Positions 55,499-64,000 of a stretch of DNA of 64,000 nt are shown here, piece by piece (the first letter of the stretch is position 1; the number at the start of each line of letters is the position of its first letter). The position numbers and the translations under genes are program-made. The notes under the pieces are model-generated. The model did not search any database and was not told where the DNA came from. It saw only the letters and a program-made list of their open reading frames with translations. The DNA comes from Charina bottae (lineage: Eukaryota > Chordata > Lepidosauria > Squamata > Charinaidae). The stretch lies in the NCBI GenBank assembly GCA_023362775.1, contig JALMGJ010000025.1, forward strand, positions 9,401,501 to 9,465,500. Reading direction: 5' to 3'.

Positions 55499-56386
55499 CT
55501 ATTAAAAATATGCCTAAGGCAATGGCAAAATTAAAAACATTTCAGAAATAAACAAAATGAGCAACACAGAGAACTGTCTTGTTATATTTCATTGATAATA
55601 AAACCAAGCTGTTTTAAGAAACATATGAAGAATAATGAATGCACTGACCTAATGCTGAATATAAAGCATAAGTATGGACTGTATCCATATTTGCCCTAAG
55701 AATCAGGAGAAACAATAATGAAAATAGAATTCAAAATTTTGTGGCTGAGTCTTATTGTCAGGGAATCTGAACATAGTTTTTTTTTTTTGTCATTTGTACT
55801 GTTACTTTGTCATCCTTCAAGTGATGGAATCTGATGAGTCTGGGACAGCTCTAGGAAACAAAACAACAAGGGGTCAGAAGATAGAGTCAAATGTCATAAG
55901 CAACAGGAAACATTTTGTGCAGTCTACAATTATCACCATACAAATAAAATAAGTAAATAAGAATATTCTCCTGACCCATACTAATGATCCAGTCAAGTAG
56001 CTAACACAAAGTCTTTCTTCCATCCATATTCAGCCCTTGTCTTAGAATCACCTGTAGGGGTTGAGTGGAGAATGATGGGAAGGAGAAGGCTCCCAGAGAT
56101 AAGGGAACAGTGACACTGATGTTTGAAGAGAGATGAGAATCAGTTAGCAACCTGCAACCCACACTGTCTCATCGATGTCTCCAAACTCCAAGGGCTCTTA
56201 GAATACTCAGTGGCAGGTTGTTGGAACAGAAAAACTTTGGATCTTGTTCTAGTTTCCTGGTGAGGCACTCAAGTCTCAAAGTCTTATAAGGGGGACCACC
56301 ATCAGGATTTTGTACTTCCTCAAAACTGCATTGTAGCATTTTATGTGGACTCAGGGTCTGCTATTTATTTCCATATATATGGAAAT
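55499..56386. other. Unrecognised stretch
   Basis: No gene or repeat family recognised. Confidence 0.4.
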
Positions 56387-56550
56387 AAATATTCAGATCT
56401 AAAAAAAAATAGTTTTGGGAATCACATGTTGAATTCGGGGGGGGGGGGAATTCAACATGTGATTCCCAAAAGGTGAGCATTTAAAAAAAAAACTTTTATT
56501 TGACATCCTTATTTGGGCAGTATCTTTGGTTCTTTTCCATTCTCAGATTG
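56387..56550 (+). repeat. Direct duplicate, copy B, with inserted foldback
   Basis: Same sequence as 54896-55041, about 1.5 kb away in the same orientation. Copy B differs chiefly by an inserted poly-G run and an inverted copy of 24 bases of its own left part. Confidence 0.88.
56413..56471. repeat. Perfect 24-base inverted repeat around 11 G
   Basis: Left arm 56413-56436 (starts TTTTGGGAATC, ends GAATTC), spacer of eleven G (56437-56447), right arm 56448-56471 (starts GAATTC). Arms are fully complementary. Confidence 0.93.
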
Positions 56551-57486
56551 CACTGATACTATGACTGCATATTATGGATCCATGGTATTAGAAATAGTCA
56601 CCATCTTACACGGAGAGGCATTTTCACAGACCATTCTACCACAGAGAAAGGCATTACTAGGAAACTTGTGGTTTCAGTGGCTTTGATGTCACTCTAGCCT
56701 CTATCAGTGAAAAACTGTCCTGATGTCACCAAGGGGCTAGGCAGGTAAATCTCTGATTGCCATTAGAGTCACTGTGCTCACTGTAGAAAGAGAGAGAGCC
56801 AACAGAAGGAGCAGTGGTAATTGTGGAAACCGAAGGGAAAAATCAAGGTAAAGTGCGAAGCATAGAATGTTAGGACTGGTCCAGAATACTAAGAAGTAGT
56901 GGAAAAGTTCAAAAGAAGGAGTCCAAGAAGGAAAGGTATTTTGGGAGGGAGGGGGCAAGAATGTGCCAAGAGGACAAATAAGGAATGTTGAAGCTCAACT
57001 ATAAATTTGAAATAATCAATAATGCTTATTGGCTGTAGGATTTGAGTTTTCACTCCCTGCATCTTTGGTTTTCTTCGTAAGTATATCCTTCAGTGCTTTG
57101 CAAGAAATTTTAAGTTGCTGCTAACTGTTTTTAAATGCTTTAAGGAAGGTACAGTATCACAAAACAAAACAAAACAAAAAAAACCCCAAAGGAATAATAT
57201 TTTCAGCTACACTAAAGGACAGGAAATAAAAAGACGTTGGATACCCTGCTAATTTATAACATAATTGGATACCCACACAATTTATAACATAATTGAAGAA
57301 GTTCAAAGCCTGCCTCAATAGCGGTGATTCAATAAGCATGCAGCAAGTATGACATTAACAAATGGCAGTTCAGTTGGTGTGCAAACCCTGCAAAATATTT
57401 GGTGTGTCTATGAAACTACAGATGTCCAGCTATGAAGCAAAGTGATTCTTTTGTTAAGTTATTTGTGTTTCTACTCATAGAATGAA
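56551..57486. other. Unrecognised stretch
   Basis: No gene recognised. (AAAAC)n-like run at 57160-57185. The 15-mer TTTATAACATAATTG occurs twice (57254-57268 and 57281-57295). Confidence 0.4.
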
Positions 57487-57652
57487 TATATACACACACA
57501 CACACACACACACATATATACATACACACACTCACAATACATATTATTATGTACATACACACACCCCACACATACATGCACACATACAGACATACATACA
57601 GACATACAGACATACAGACATACATATATACATACGTACACCCACACCCACA
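57487..57652. repeat. Compound (CA)n and (ACATACAG)-type microsatellite
   Basis: A TATACACA run, then CACACAC blocks with TATTATTATG between, then AGACATAC units to about 57625 and a CACCCACAC end. Frames through it are repeat-derived. Confidence 0.93.
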
Positions 57653-57874
57653 CTACATATGATTATGAATCAGTGTAAAAATTGAGTTTCCATGGCAAAA
57701 GGTTGATCAAAGGTCTCCCACCTATGAAAAGGCTTAATTTAATAAGAGACTTCCTCTAGACAAAACAGCCCCCATTTCAGTTCAATAAGAGCCCATTCAC
57801 CCCTTTTTAGAATCTACATCTCCCTCTTTATCTCATGAAAGATTGGGCATGATCAATGACATTTTGCCAACATT
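57653..57874. other. Unrecognised spacer
   Basis: No gene or repeat family recognised. Confidence 0.35.
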
Positions 57875-57941
57875 TTGCCAGGGGGTTGGGCAAGAAGACC
57901 TCCAAGACCTTCCAACCCTGTGATTCTATGACTCTATGAAC
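57875..57941 (+). repeat. CR1 LINE 3' tail
   Basis: GCCAGGGGGTTGGGCAAGAA, GACCTCCAAGACCTTCCAAC, CCTGTGATTCTATGACTCTATGA. This is the standard CR1 3' end: 'GGGGGTTGGACTAGA.GACCT' then 'CCTTCCAACC', closing with the 8-base repeat ATTCTATG. Strongly 5'-truncated, as is usual for CR1. Confidence 0.88.
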
Positions 57942-58284
57942 CTTGCACCCATCAACTCAGTGTGGAGCAATACAAAGGATCCCACAAATAGTGCTGATGT
58001 ATCCTATCTTGACCTGCCAAGAGAAAGAGGTAAGATATAAATGCAATAATATATGCACACATACATAATTCTTACTTTTCTTTTAAGCAGATTCCATGCA
58101 AGAGAATATCAGCCTCTTAGAAGGAAGGCAGAAAGATGGAAGTATATTCTTGAAAACTATAATAGCCTGCCACAGGAGGGGGGGGGGTAAAAGGTATATT
58201 ATTTGATGCTTGAACCTGGATACCATCCCAATAGCCAAATTCATCTGTTTATCCATGAATGTATTTCTCTGATATATATGATAG
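57942..58284. other. Unrecognised spacer
   Basis: No gene recognised; a G-run is at 58177-58187. Confidence 0.35.
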
Positions 58285-58398
58285 CCCTTTCCTTTCCTTT
58301 CCTTTCCTTTCCTTTCCTTTCCTTTCCTTTCCTTTCCTTTCCTTTCCTTTCCTTTCCTTTCCTTTCCTTTCCTTTCCTTTCCTTTCCTTTCCTTTCCT
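58285..58398. repeat. (CCTTT)23 microsatellite
   Basis: Long uninterrupted pentanucleotide array; frames with FLSFP repeats are artefacts. Confidence 0.97.
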
Positions 58399-59350
58399 CT
58401 GCCATGGTCTGTTTCAAGAGCTCTCCTCAGATGAGAAAGAGGACTTGGTAGAGATTCCCAAGTATGAAATCCTTGTTGCCTGGGCCAAGCTATGTTTCCA
58501 AGTCAGCAATTGCCCCACCATTTCTGCCTGGATTCAGCAGACTCTGATCCAGACCAGGAGCCTCCTCTACACACCCAGGGAGTTGTAGTAGTGCTTGATT
58601 ATGTGAAAAGCCTCCTAGACTTGGCAGGGCTCCTCAAGACTAACCTGCTGCAGGAAGCAGATCTGATCAGGACCAACCGTTCTCAGATGGCTGAGAGGTT
58701 GTTGAATCTCAGGAACAGCCTGGCCTCAGTTAAGATAGCTAGAGCAATGTTGTGTCTTTACATGCATTGAACTCCTAGCAGCCAGCCAACCTGGATTGAT
58801 TCATGATTCTCTCCTCTCTATGCCTTTTGATGTTCTCTTCCTGATGGGTCTGCTTGGAGAGTATATGCAACTTGGACTGAATTTTAGGCCTGTGCATTGC
58901 TTTGGATTCAAAGGCAGAAAGATGCTTTGGAACATTCTGGGATGTGCATGTAGCTTTTGTCTGCAACTCCTTAAACCAAGGGTATCTTGGAAAGCTGCAG
59001 CTTCTTTAAGGAGTCATAGACAGGTGGCGTATTCAGGTGTTCATGCTCCCCAAAGCCCATTTTTGTATTTGAATATGAAGTGCTGAATAGTCCTACTAAA
59101 GTATGACTTCAATATAAACTTGAGAGATTTAATCCATATGAGAACTGCCATTTATGAGGCCAGAATAATATGTCATATTATTATTATTCATATTATTCAG
59201 GAATTCAAGGCAGTGTGCATGGTCCTCTATTTTTCAATCCTTTCCTCTATGGGGTTTAGTTGAGGCATCATGGCCAGCCCAAAGTTACACAGTGCATGTT
59301 AACTTGAACTTGATTCTCTTAAGTCCTAATGCAGAACTCTAACCAATACA
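58399..59350. other. Unrecognised, possibly retroelement-derived
   Basis: 58420-58790 is more GC-rich and can be read for 92 residues (58492-58770: 'LDSADSDPDQEPPLH', 'EADLIRTNRSQMAERLLNLR') without a known domain. Acidic 'SDPDQEP'-like runs also occur in untranslated or gag regions of squamate retroelements, so a decayed element is as likely as a processed pseudogene. Confidence 0.3.
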
Positions 59351-59525
59351 CTAAAAGGTTCCCCCCGCACATTTGTGCAGTCGTGTCCGACTCTAGGGGC
59401 CGGTGCTCATCTCCGTTTGTTAGCCGAAGAGCCAGCGTTGTCCGAAGACGCTTCCACGGTCATGTGGCCGGCATGACGCACGTGGAACGCTGTTACCATC
59501 CCACCGAAGTGGTACCTATTTATCT
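59351..59525 (-). repeat. Sauria-type SINE, 5'-truncated
   Basis: Plus-strand text AAAGGTTCCCCCCGCACATT, TGTGCAGTCGTGTCCGACTC, then GGCCGGTGCTCATCTCCGTT through GAAGTGGTACCTATTTATCT. The tRNA head is missing. Shares the tail variant GCACATTTGTGC with 37310-37599. Confidence 0.92.
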
Positions 59526-59943
59526 ACAGCATTCTAAGATGAGCAACATGGTCTCCTATCTTGCACTCTACTAATGATGCACAGCCACAGATTTTGTGAA
59601 AATATTTGCCGAACTCCTAAAACTAGGACTACCATATCTGAACTGCAAAAATCAAGATGACCATTAGGTGGCATTAAACCATATTCTGAACTTCTTTGCT
59701 GCCATCTGGTGGCAGTCTGGATTTTTGCACTCCATGTCTGGCAGCTCTATTGAAACACTGTTTTTTCTGTTAGAATTTGATTATTAATCTGGTCGCACTT
59801 TTCAGACTAACTTCCATTAACATTTCTGATTTTCTGCCACCATAGACAAATCCAGTTCTTCTCCTACAGCGTCTACTCTTTTGGAGAAGCTAATTGGGAA
59901 AATCAGCTCCTGACCCCTTCATCTAATATAACTGATTTCAGCA
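59526..59943. other. Unrecognised spacer
   Basis: No gene recognised. GACCATTAGGTGGCAT (59658-59673) and GCCATCTGGTGGCAG (59701-59715) weakly resemble CTCF sites. Confidence 0.35.
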
Positions 59944-59955
59944 GCATCCTTATTC

Positions 59956-59996
59956 AATTCAATTCAATTTATTTATTACAGTCATAGACCAGTACA
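59956..59996 (-). mobile_element. 41-base LINE tail insertion
   Basis: Perfect 13-base target duplication AGCATCCTTATTC (59943-59955, 59997-60009). Minus strand: TGTACTGGTCTATGACTGTA, ATAAATAAATTGAATTGAAT, a LINE-style 3' end with (TTGAA)n tail. An extreme 5' truncation, related to 27351-27497. Confidence 0.85.
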
Positions 59997-60009
59997 AGCA
60001 TCCTTATTC

Positions 60010-61489
60010 TAATGGTGTGGTGTGTTGGGCAGTAATAACTGTCTTATTCATATCTCAGTTCTACCAGCTGAGCTTGAGGCCTTGCCGTTTCACAAATCCA
60101 GCACCGGCAACCAAATTGAATCATGTGACTCACATACAGTAGCTGAGGCTCTTGATTAAATGAAGTTGGGCGTGAATCTGTCATGGTCAAATGAAGCAAC
60201 AAATAATGAAACGAATGCAAGCCCCTAAAATCCCACCGACACCTGCTGCCTCCGAACTATTAGAGAGGGCCCTTAGCATGACAGCCCAAATCCATGCTGG
60301 CAGGCTAATCAGACTGAGAGAGTCTACCTCAGCTCCGCTCTGCTCTTTGACTCAATTGGGAGATTGACAGAAGTGTTGAAATTTTCATATATATTTTTTT
60401 GCCTAAAAGCCAGCTGTGATTTGTTCTATCACATCAATTTTTTTGTTCGAACTCTTTTTTTCTCTGTGCATTGTTTCCCCCTTTAAATGTCAATATTGTG
60501 AATATCTATAGAACTGCAGCACATCCAGCAACTCATCTGAGAGAAGGTGGAAGGCTGGGAGAGTGGGGTGGTTCCAATATTGAACTGGTATATATGATAC
60601 CTCCGTGATATGGCTTAACTAGACGTTGTAGCAACCTGGATTGAAAGGAAGCCTAGGAGCCTAAGGGAGTCTCCCCAGCATGAGCCTCTGCCAACCATGC
60701 CTGTGAACAGTGGCCATAGTGTGTGTAGAGCAGAGGCGTACTTCTAAAAATAGCGGTGGCGTTTCCTTTTGCATGTGCATTTCTCGGCATGATAGAGTGC
60801 ACCTTGCATAAAGAAGAAAAGAAAGCAAGACCCCAAATGTACATACAGTACAGCCTTACATAAATCCAATGGCAGCTGTAATTATTATCTCACATGCCGA
60901 GAAGGAAATAACTTGCTTCTCTCAAGAACAGAAGAAGAAGAAGGGAGGGGGGAGCTCCAAAAGTTTTCAAACTGATTCTTCCTGACAGTGTGTCATTAGC
61001 AAACGTAGGGCACACTGGCAATGATATGGTTTCATTAATTCAATATATTTGTTGATTCAGAATTCTAATTCTATGGTTTGCAGTCTTCTGCTCCCTCCAG
61101 TCTTAGTGATATCAGAGAAACTAAACTTATGTCATTGAAAGAGCCATGAAGTTTCTCTCTGCTTTGTTCTATTGTGACATTAGAGCAGGTCTTTCTTCTC
61201 TTCACCAATTTATTTTCCATTCTTTGATGAATTCCAGCTTCTGAAGACCTGACTTCCTTTGTCTCATTACCCGAGAGGGAAAACTGGCTATAGAACTCCA
61301 TCCCTGAGGAATAAAACTCAACAGGTAATCCTTAGCTTGCATCATATTTTCATAGCTTTGCTGTACCACAATGAGCATCTTCCTTTCATTTTAATTTTCT
61401 TTTGTTCTTAATTGCAGGCCTTTTATTTTGAACATATGGACCAGGATGATGGGACTTGTAGTTTTCTCCTAATATTTTTAATTGGAAAA
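60010..61489. other. Unique non-coding stretch
   Basis: No gene or transposon recognised. 60180-60480 is free of simple repeats and could be conserved non-coding sequence. Open frames at 60653-60844 and 61071-61301 (minus) lack motifs. Confidence 0.4.
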
Positions 61490-63160
61490 TATTTAATCAT
61501 TAATTCATTCATCAAATTTCTAGGCTGCCTGAAGGTCTCTGAGAAGCTTCACAGTTTAAAATATCAGAAAACAGTATAATATAAGAAAAGAATAGCAGTC
61601 ACCTGTAGGGAGAAAATAAAAAAAAATGTTCACCTTGTCCCCCAGGGTGGCCCAAGCACCCACTAAACAAATGCATGGGAGAAAAGCCAGGTTTTTAAGG
61701 CTTGCTTAAAGGCAGGTAATGTGGGGGGCTGTACAAATCTCTGGGAGGATGTTGTTTGAGAAGGCAAGCACAGCAACATAGAAGGCTCACTTCCTGAGTC
61801 ATGTTAAATAAAAGGTAAAGGTTCCCCTGCACAGTCGTGTCCGACTCTAGGGGCCAGTGCTCATCTCCATTTGTTAGCCAAAGAGCCAGCGTTGTTCGAA
61901 GACACTTCCGCAGCCATGTGGCCGGCATGATGCGCGTGGAACGCTGTTACCTACCCACTGAAGTGGTACCTATTTATCTACTTGCATTTGCATGCTTTCA
62001 AATTGCTAGGTTGGCAAGAGCTGGGGCGAGTGTGGAAGCTCACTCCATCACATGGGGCTAGGGTCTCGAACCTCCAAACTTGGGACCTTCCGATCAACAA
62101 GCCTGGGATCTTAACCGCTGAGCCATCGCGCCCCCTTGTTAAATAACACTGCTTAATTAAGTCAAAGCAAGCTGACTCTGTTGGATCATATGGGACAGGC
62201 AAACACTACAGAAGACATATGGCCCCTTAGATAACTAGGGCCTATGCCATGTAGGGTTTTAATGGTAATAACCAGCACCTTGAATTGTACCCAGATGCTT
62301 ACTGGTAACCGGTGCAGCTCATGGATTAGAGGTGTTACATGGATATAGCAAGACTTGCCCATCACTGCTCATGCTGCTCCATTCTAGACCAATTGCAACT
62401 TCTGAGTGTTCATCAAGGGCAGTTCCATATACAGTATATTGCAATACCCCACCCATGAAGTGAACTGCATAAAACCCTTCTGGACCATAAAGGCCTATCT
62501 GTTCCTCAAGGAAGACCCCGAGGTTAAATACAAATGAAACAGTGCAACCCCATTCAGGACCAGAGGTCAAAGATCCCCAGAATTGACTGGTCCAAGAACC
62601 CACAGCCACTTGGTCTTATTAGGGTTCAGCTGGAGTTTGCTTCTCCCCATCCAGACCCCAGCAACCTCCAGGCACTGGGACAAAACCTTGACAGCATAAT
62701 TTGGCTGGCCAGGGGTCAAGATGTACAACTGAGTATCATCAGTAGATGTTAAACCAGAAGGGTGAGCCTCACAAACTAGGGGCTTCAGACTTGATCTGAA
62801 GACCATCAACCAACATCAACTGGAACCAGCTGTAGAGAAAGGAGGAAAATCACGATAACATCTTGCCTCCCATAACTACTCCCCACTGCTGGTCCAAAAT
62901 GATATCATGATCAATGATATCAAAAGCCATTGAGAAATCAAGGACAGTCAGGGCAGTTGTACCATCCCCATCCCAGTTCCCCACTCAGTCCTGTCTCAGT
63001 ACTACATCCTGGCCAGAATCCTGACTGAAAAGGATCCAGATAATCACTTTCCTCCATGGTTTTCTGTAACTGCAACCTAACCACCAGTAGAATTAAATTC
63101 TCAACAACCTTTCCCAAAAAGAAGAATTTGGAGACTGGATGAAAAATACTGTTATATATA
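61490..63160 (-). mobile_element. Old L2-family LINE (minus) with nested SINE
   Basis: Tail near 61520-61560 (minus: TGAAGCTTCTCAGAGACC, TCAGGCAGCCTAGAAATTTG). Upstream, 62230-62450 is the non-coding-looking copy of the thumb region, and the frame at 62567-62809 reads 'TDDTQLYILTPGQP' (YADD decayed to STDD), 'KLQLNPNKTKWLWVLGP'. 62880-63110 continues into palm and fingers with stops. The Sauria SINE at 61812-62136 is inserted in its 3' part. Confidence 0.8.
61812..62136 (-). repeat. Sauria-type SINE, essentially full length
   Basis: 10-base target duplication TGTTAAATAA (61802-61811, 62137-62146). Minus strand starts GGGGGCGCGATGGCTCAGCG (tRNA-like head, A box TGGCTCAGCGG), B box GGTTCGAGACC, body with CTTGCCAACCTAGCAATTTG, and ends 'GAGTCGGACACGACTGTGCA', GGGGAACCTTTACCTTT. 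The most complete copy here and a good reference for the others. Confidence 0.96.
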
Positions 63161-63766
63161 CTTTACACCCAAGAGGAAGGGAGATGCCAGGATTTTCTTT
63201 ATTTCAATCATGTCAGAGCAGTTTTATACAGGAAAAAAAAGTACACTAGAAGGAATAAAAGTAATAGGGCATTTCACAGAAGGATTTTAGGAGACTAATG
63301 CTTATATTAAAAATGAAAGCTCTTTATTAGGAAATTACATTTACATAGAAAGCTTAAATTCCTGATCTAGCTATTTTCTAAGTTCAGCAATGAAAGACTA
63401 TGTAGTTTGCTGGACCACATGAAGACTGGCATGGTATCTACTTTAGTAAGAGGGTGGAGTAAAAGGATTCTGGGAACAAACAGAAGGAACCTGAAGTGAT
63501 GAGTGCCCTGGGAATATCAGTCTAACCTGTTTGAGGCATGCAAAGGAGTTTCAAAGTGGGAATACAAAGAAGTCAAAGAGGGGAATTCATACACTGTGAT
63601 TGCCCCTAATTGCCAGTAGGCTGAGAAAGCGCCACCAGACAATGCATACGAAAGTGGCCATTTCTCTATCCCTTTTCGTAGGGTTGTACATCAATTCATG
63701 ACCCCCTTCACTTCATTTAGATCCTCAGTAATGGCTTGGGGAGAACAGCTGCTACTTTTTCATCTG
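63161..63766. other. Unrecognised stretch beside the copia fragment
   Basis: No family recognised. On the minus strand it lies just 3' of the copia RNase H region, so it may hold the end of pol and a 3' LTR, but no LTR ends or polypurine tract could be placed with confidence. Confidence 0.3.
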
Positions 63767-64000
63767 TCAGGCAGTATTACAGCTCAACAAGCCCTTATCT
63801 CTTACGTAGTAGTATTTAGTATCAATGTGCTTTGTGTGCAGTGACTGGGAAAGCAAAATACAGCTATTATTATCTCAATGCATTGTAGCTGCCTTTGGTT
63901 CATCAAGCCCAAAATCCAATAGCCACTTCTGTAGCCAGGTCAGCTCTTTACATGCTTGAGCTGCAGATATGTATTCTGCTTCAGTAGAGGAAAGGGGTAA
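63767..64000 (-). pseudogene. Ty1/copia RNase H domain fragment, runs off window
   Basis: Minus strand, frame starting at 64000. Codons 1-41 read LPL, then 'SSTEAEYISAAQACKELTWL', 'QKWLLDFGL'; codon 42 is TGA (63877-63875); the same frame continues 'DNNSCILLSQS', 'HTKHIDTKYYYVRDKGLL' and stops at 63769-63767. The order STEAEY (catalytic Glu), then DN.S (catalytic Asp, usually preceded by Cys), then KHID..Y...R is diagnostic of the copia-type RNase H at the end of pol. The stop sits where Cys or Trp would precede DN. The rest of pol should lie beyond 64000. One old, broken copy. Confidence 0.85.

Noticed and set aside
59658..59715. Pair of CTCF-like motifs
   Set aside because: Each has at least two mismatches to the core consensus; not strong enough to annotate as a site.
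61812..62136. tRNA gene on the minus strand (also at 37310-37599 and 53273-53579)
   Set aside because: A and B boxes are present, but they belong to the heads of Sauria SINEs with bodies, tails and target duplications.

Overview
This is a piece of vertebrate nuclear genome, almost certainly from a squamate reptile (lizard or snake). The evidence is the repeat set: several tRNA-headed SINEs of the Sauria type with Bov-B-like tails ending in ACCTTT, a full-length Bov-B (RTE) LINE, many L2/CR1-superfamily LINE copies with their conserved 3' hairpin tails, AT-rich L1 copies, hAT and mariner-like MITEs, a Penelope-like fragment, a 5S-derived SINE, a Ty1/copia fragment, and very abundant tri- to hexanucleotide microsatellites. 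The DNA is AT-rich and has no operons, ribosome-binding sites or bacterial gene structure. I cannot separate lizard from snake.

No complete host gene is visible. The one non-repeat coding candidate is a 120-base minus-strand exon (11085-11204) with both splice signals. All other long open frames are transposon fragments or run through microsatellites. The window therefore looks like intergenic or intronic DNA.

Layout. 1-5.5 kb: a cluster of L2-family LINE pieces in alternating orientation. 7.18-10.24 kb: a near full-length Bov-B LINE with 13-base target duplications, broken by frameshifts, stops and a deletion that removes reverse transcriptase motif A. 11.4-12.2 kb: a MITE remnant, a tRNA SINE with an internal duplication, and a hAT MITE. 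12.24-15.65 kb: an internally deleted L1 with 16-base target duplications, holding 5'UTR, part of ORF1 and 3'UTR, with a younger L2 nested inside that still encodes a 299-residue RT fragment. 16.4-21.2 kb: a non-LTR RT carboxyl terminus, a mariner-like MITE, an RTE tail, and a 5'-only L1 piece split by a hAT MITE. 21-27 kb: mostly unique DNA with microsatellites and a strong hairpin. 26.9-29.1 kb: a hAT MITE, a short LINE tail, and an old L2 carrying a nested SINE and a palindromic hAT MITE. 29-50 kb: mostly unique DNA with long microsatellites, a Sauria SINE, a Bov-B tail, two L2 tails and a 5S-derived SINE. 50-59 kb: a second hAT MITE copy, R4/Dong-like 3' ends against microsatellites, SINEs, an old L2, a Penelope-like fragment with a hammerhead-like fold, and a duplicated segment carrying a poly-G palindrome. 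59-64 kb: SINEs, an old L2, and at the right edge a minus-strand Ty1/copia RNase H fragment running out of the window.

How they work together: SINEs here share their tails with Bov-B, as expected if Bov-B machinery mobilised them; the MITEs depend on hAT or mariner transposases not encoded in this window; the internally deleted L1 would have needed a complete L1. None of the autonomous elements seen here still encodes an intact protein set.
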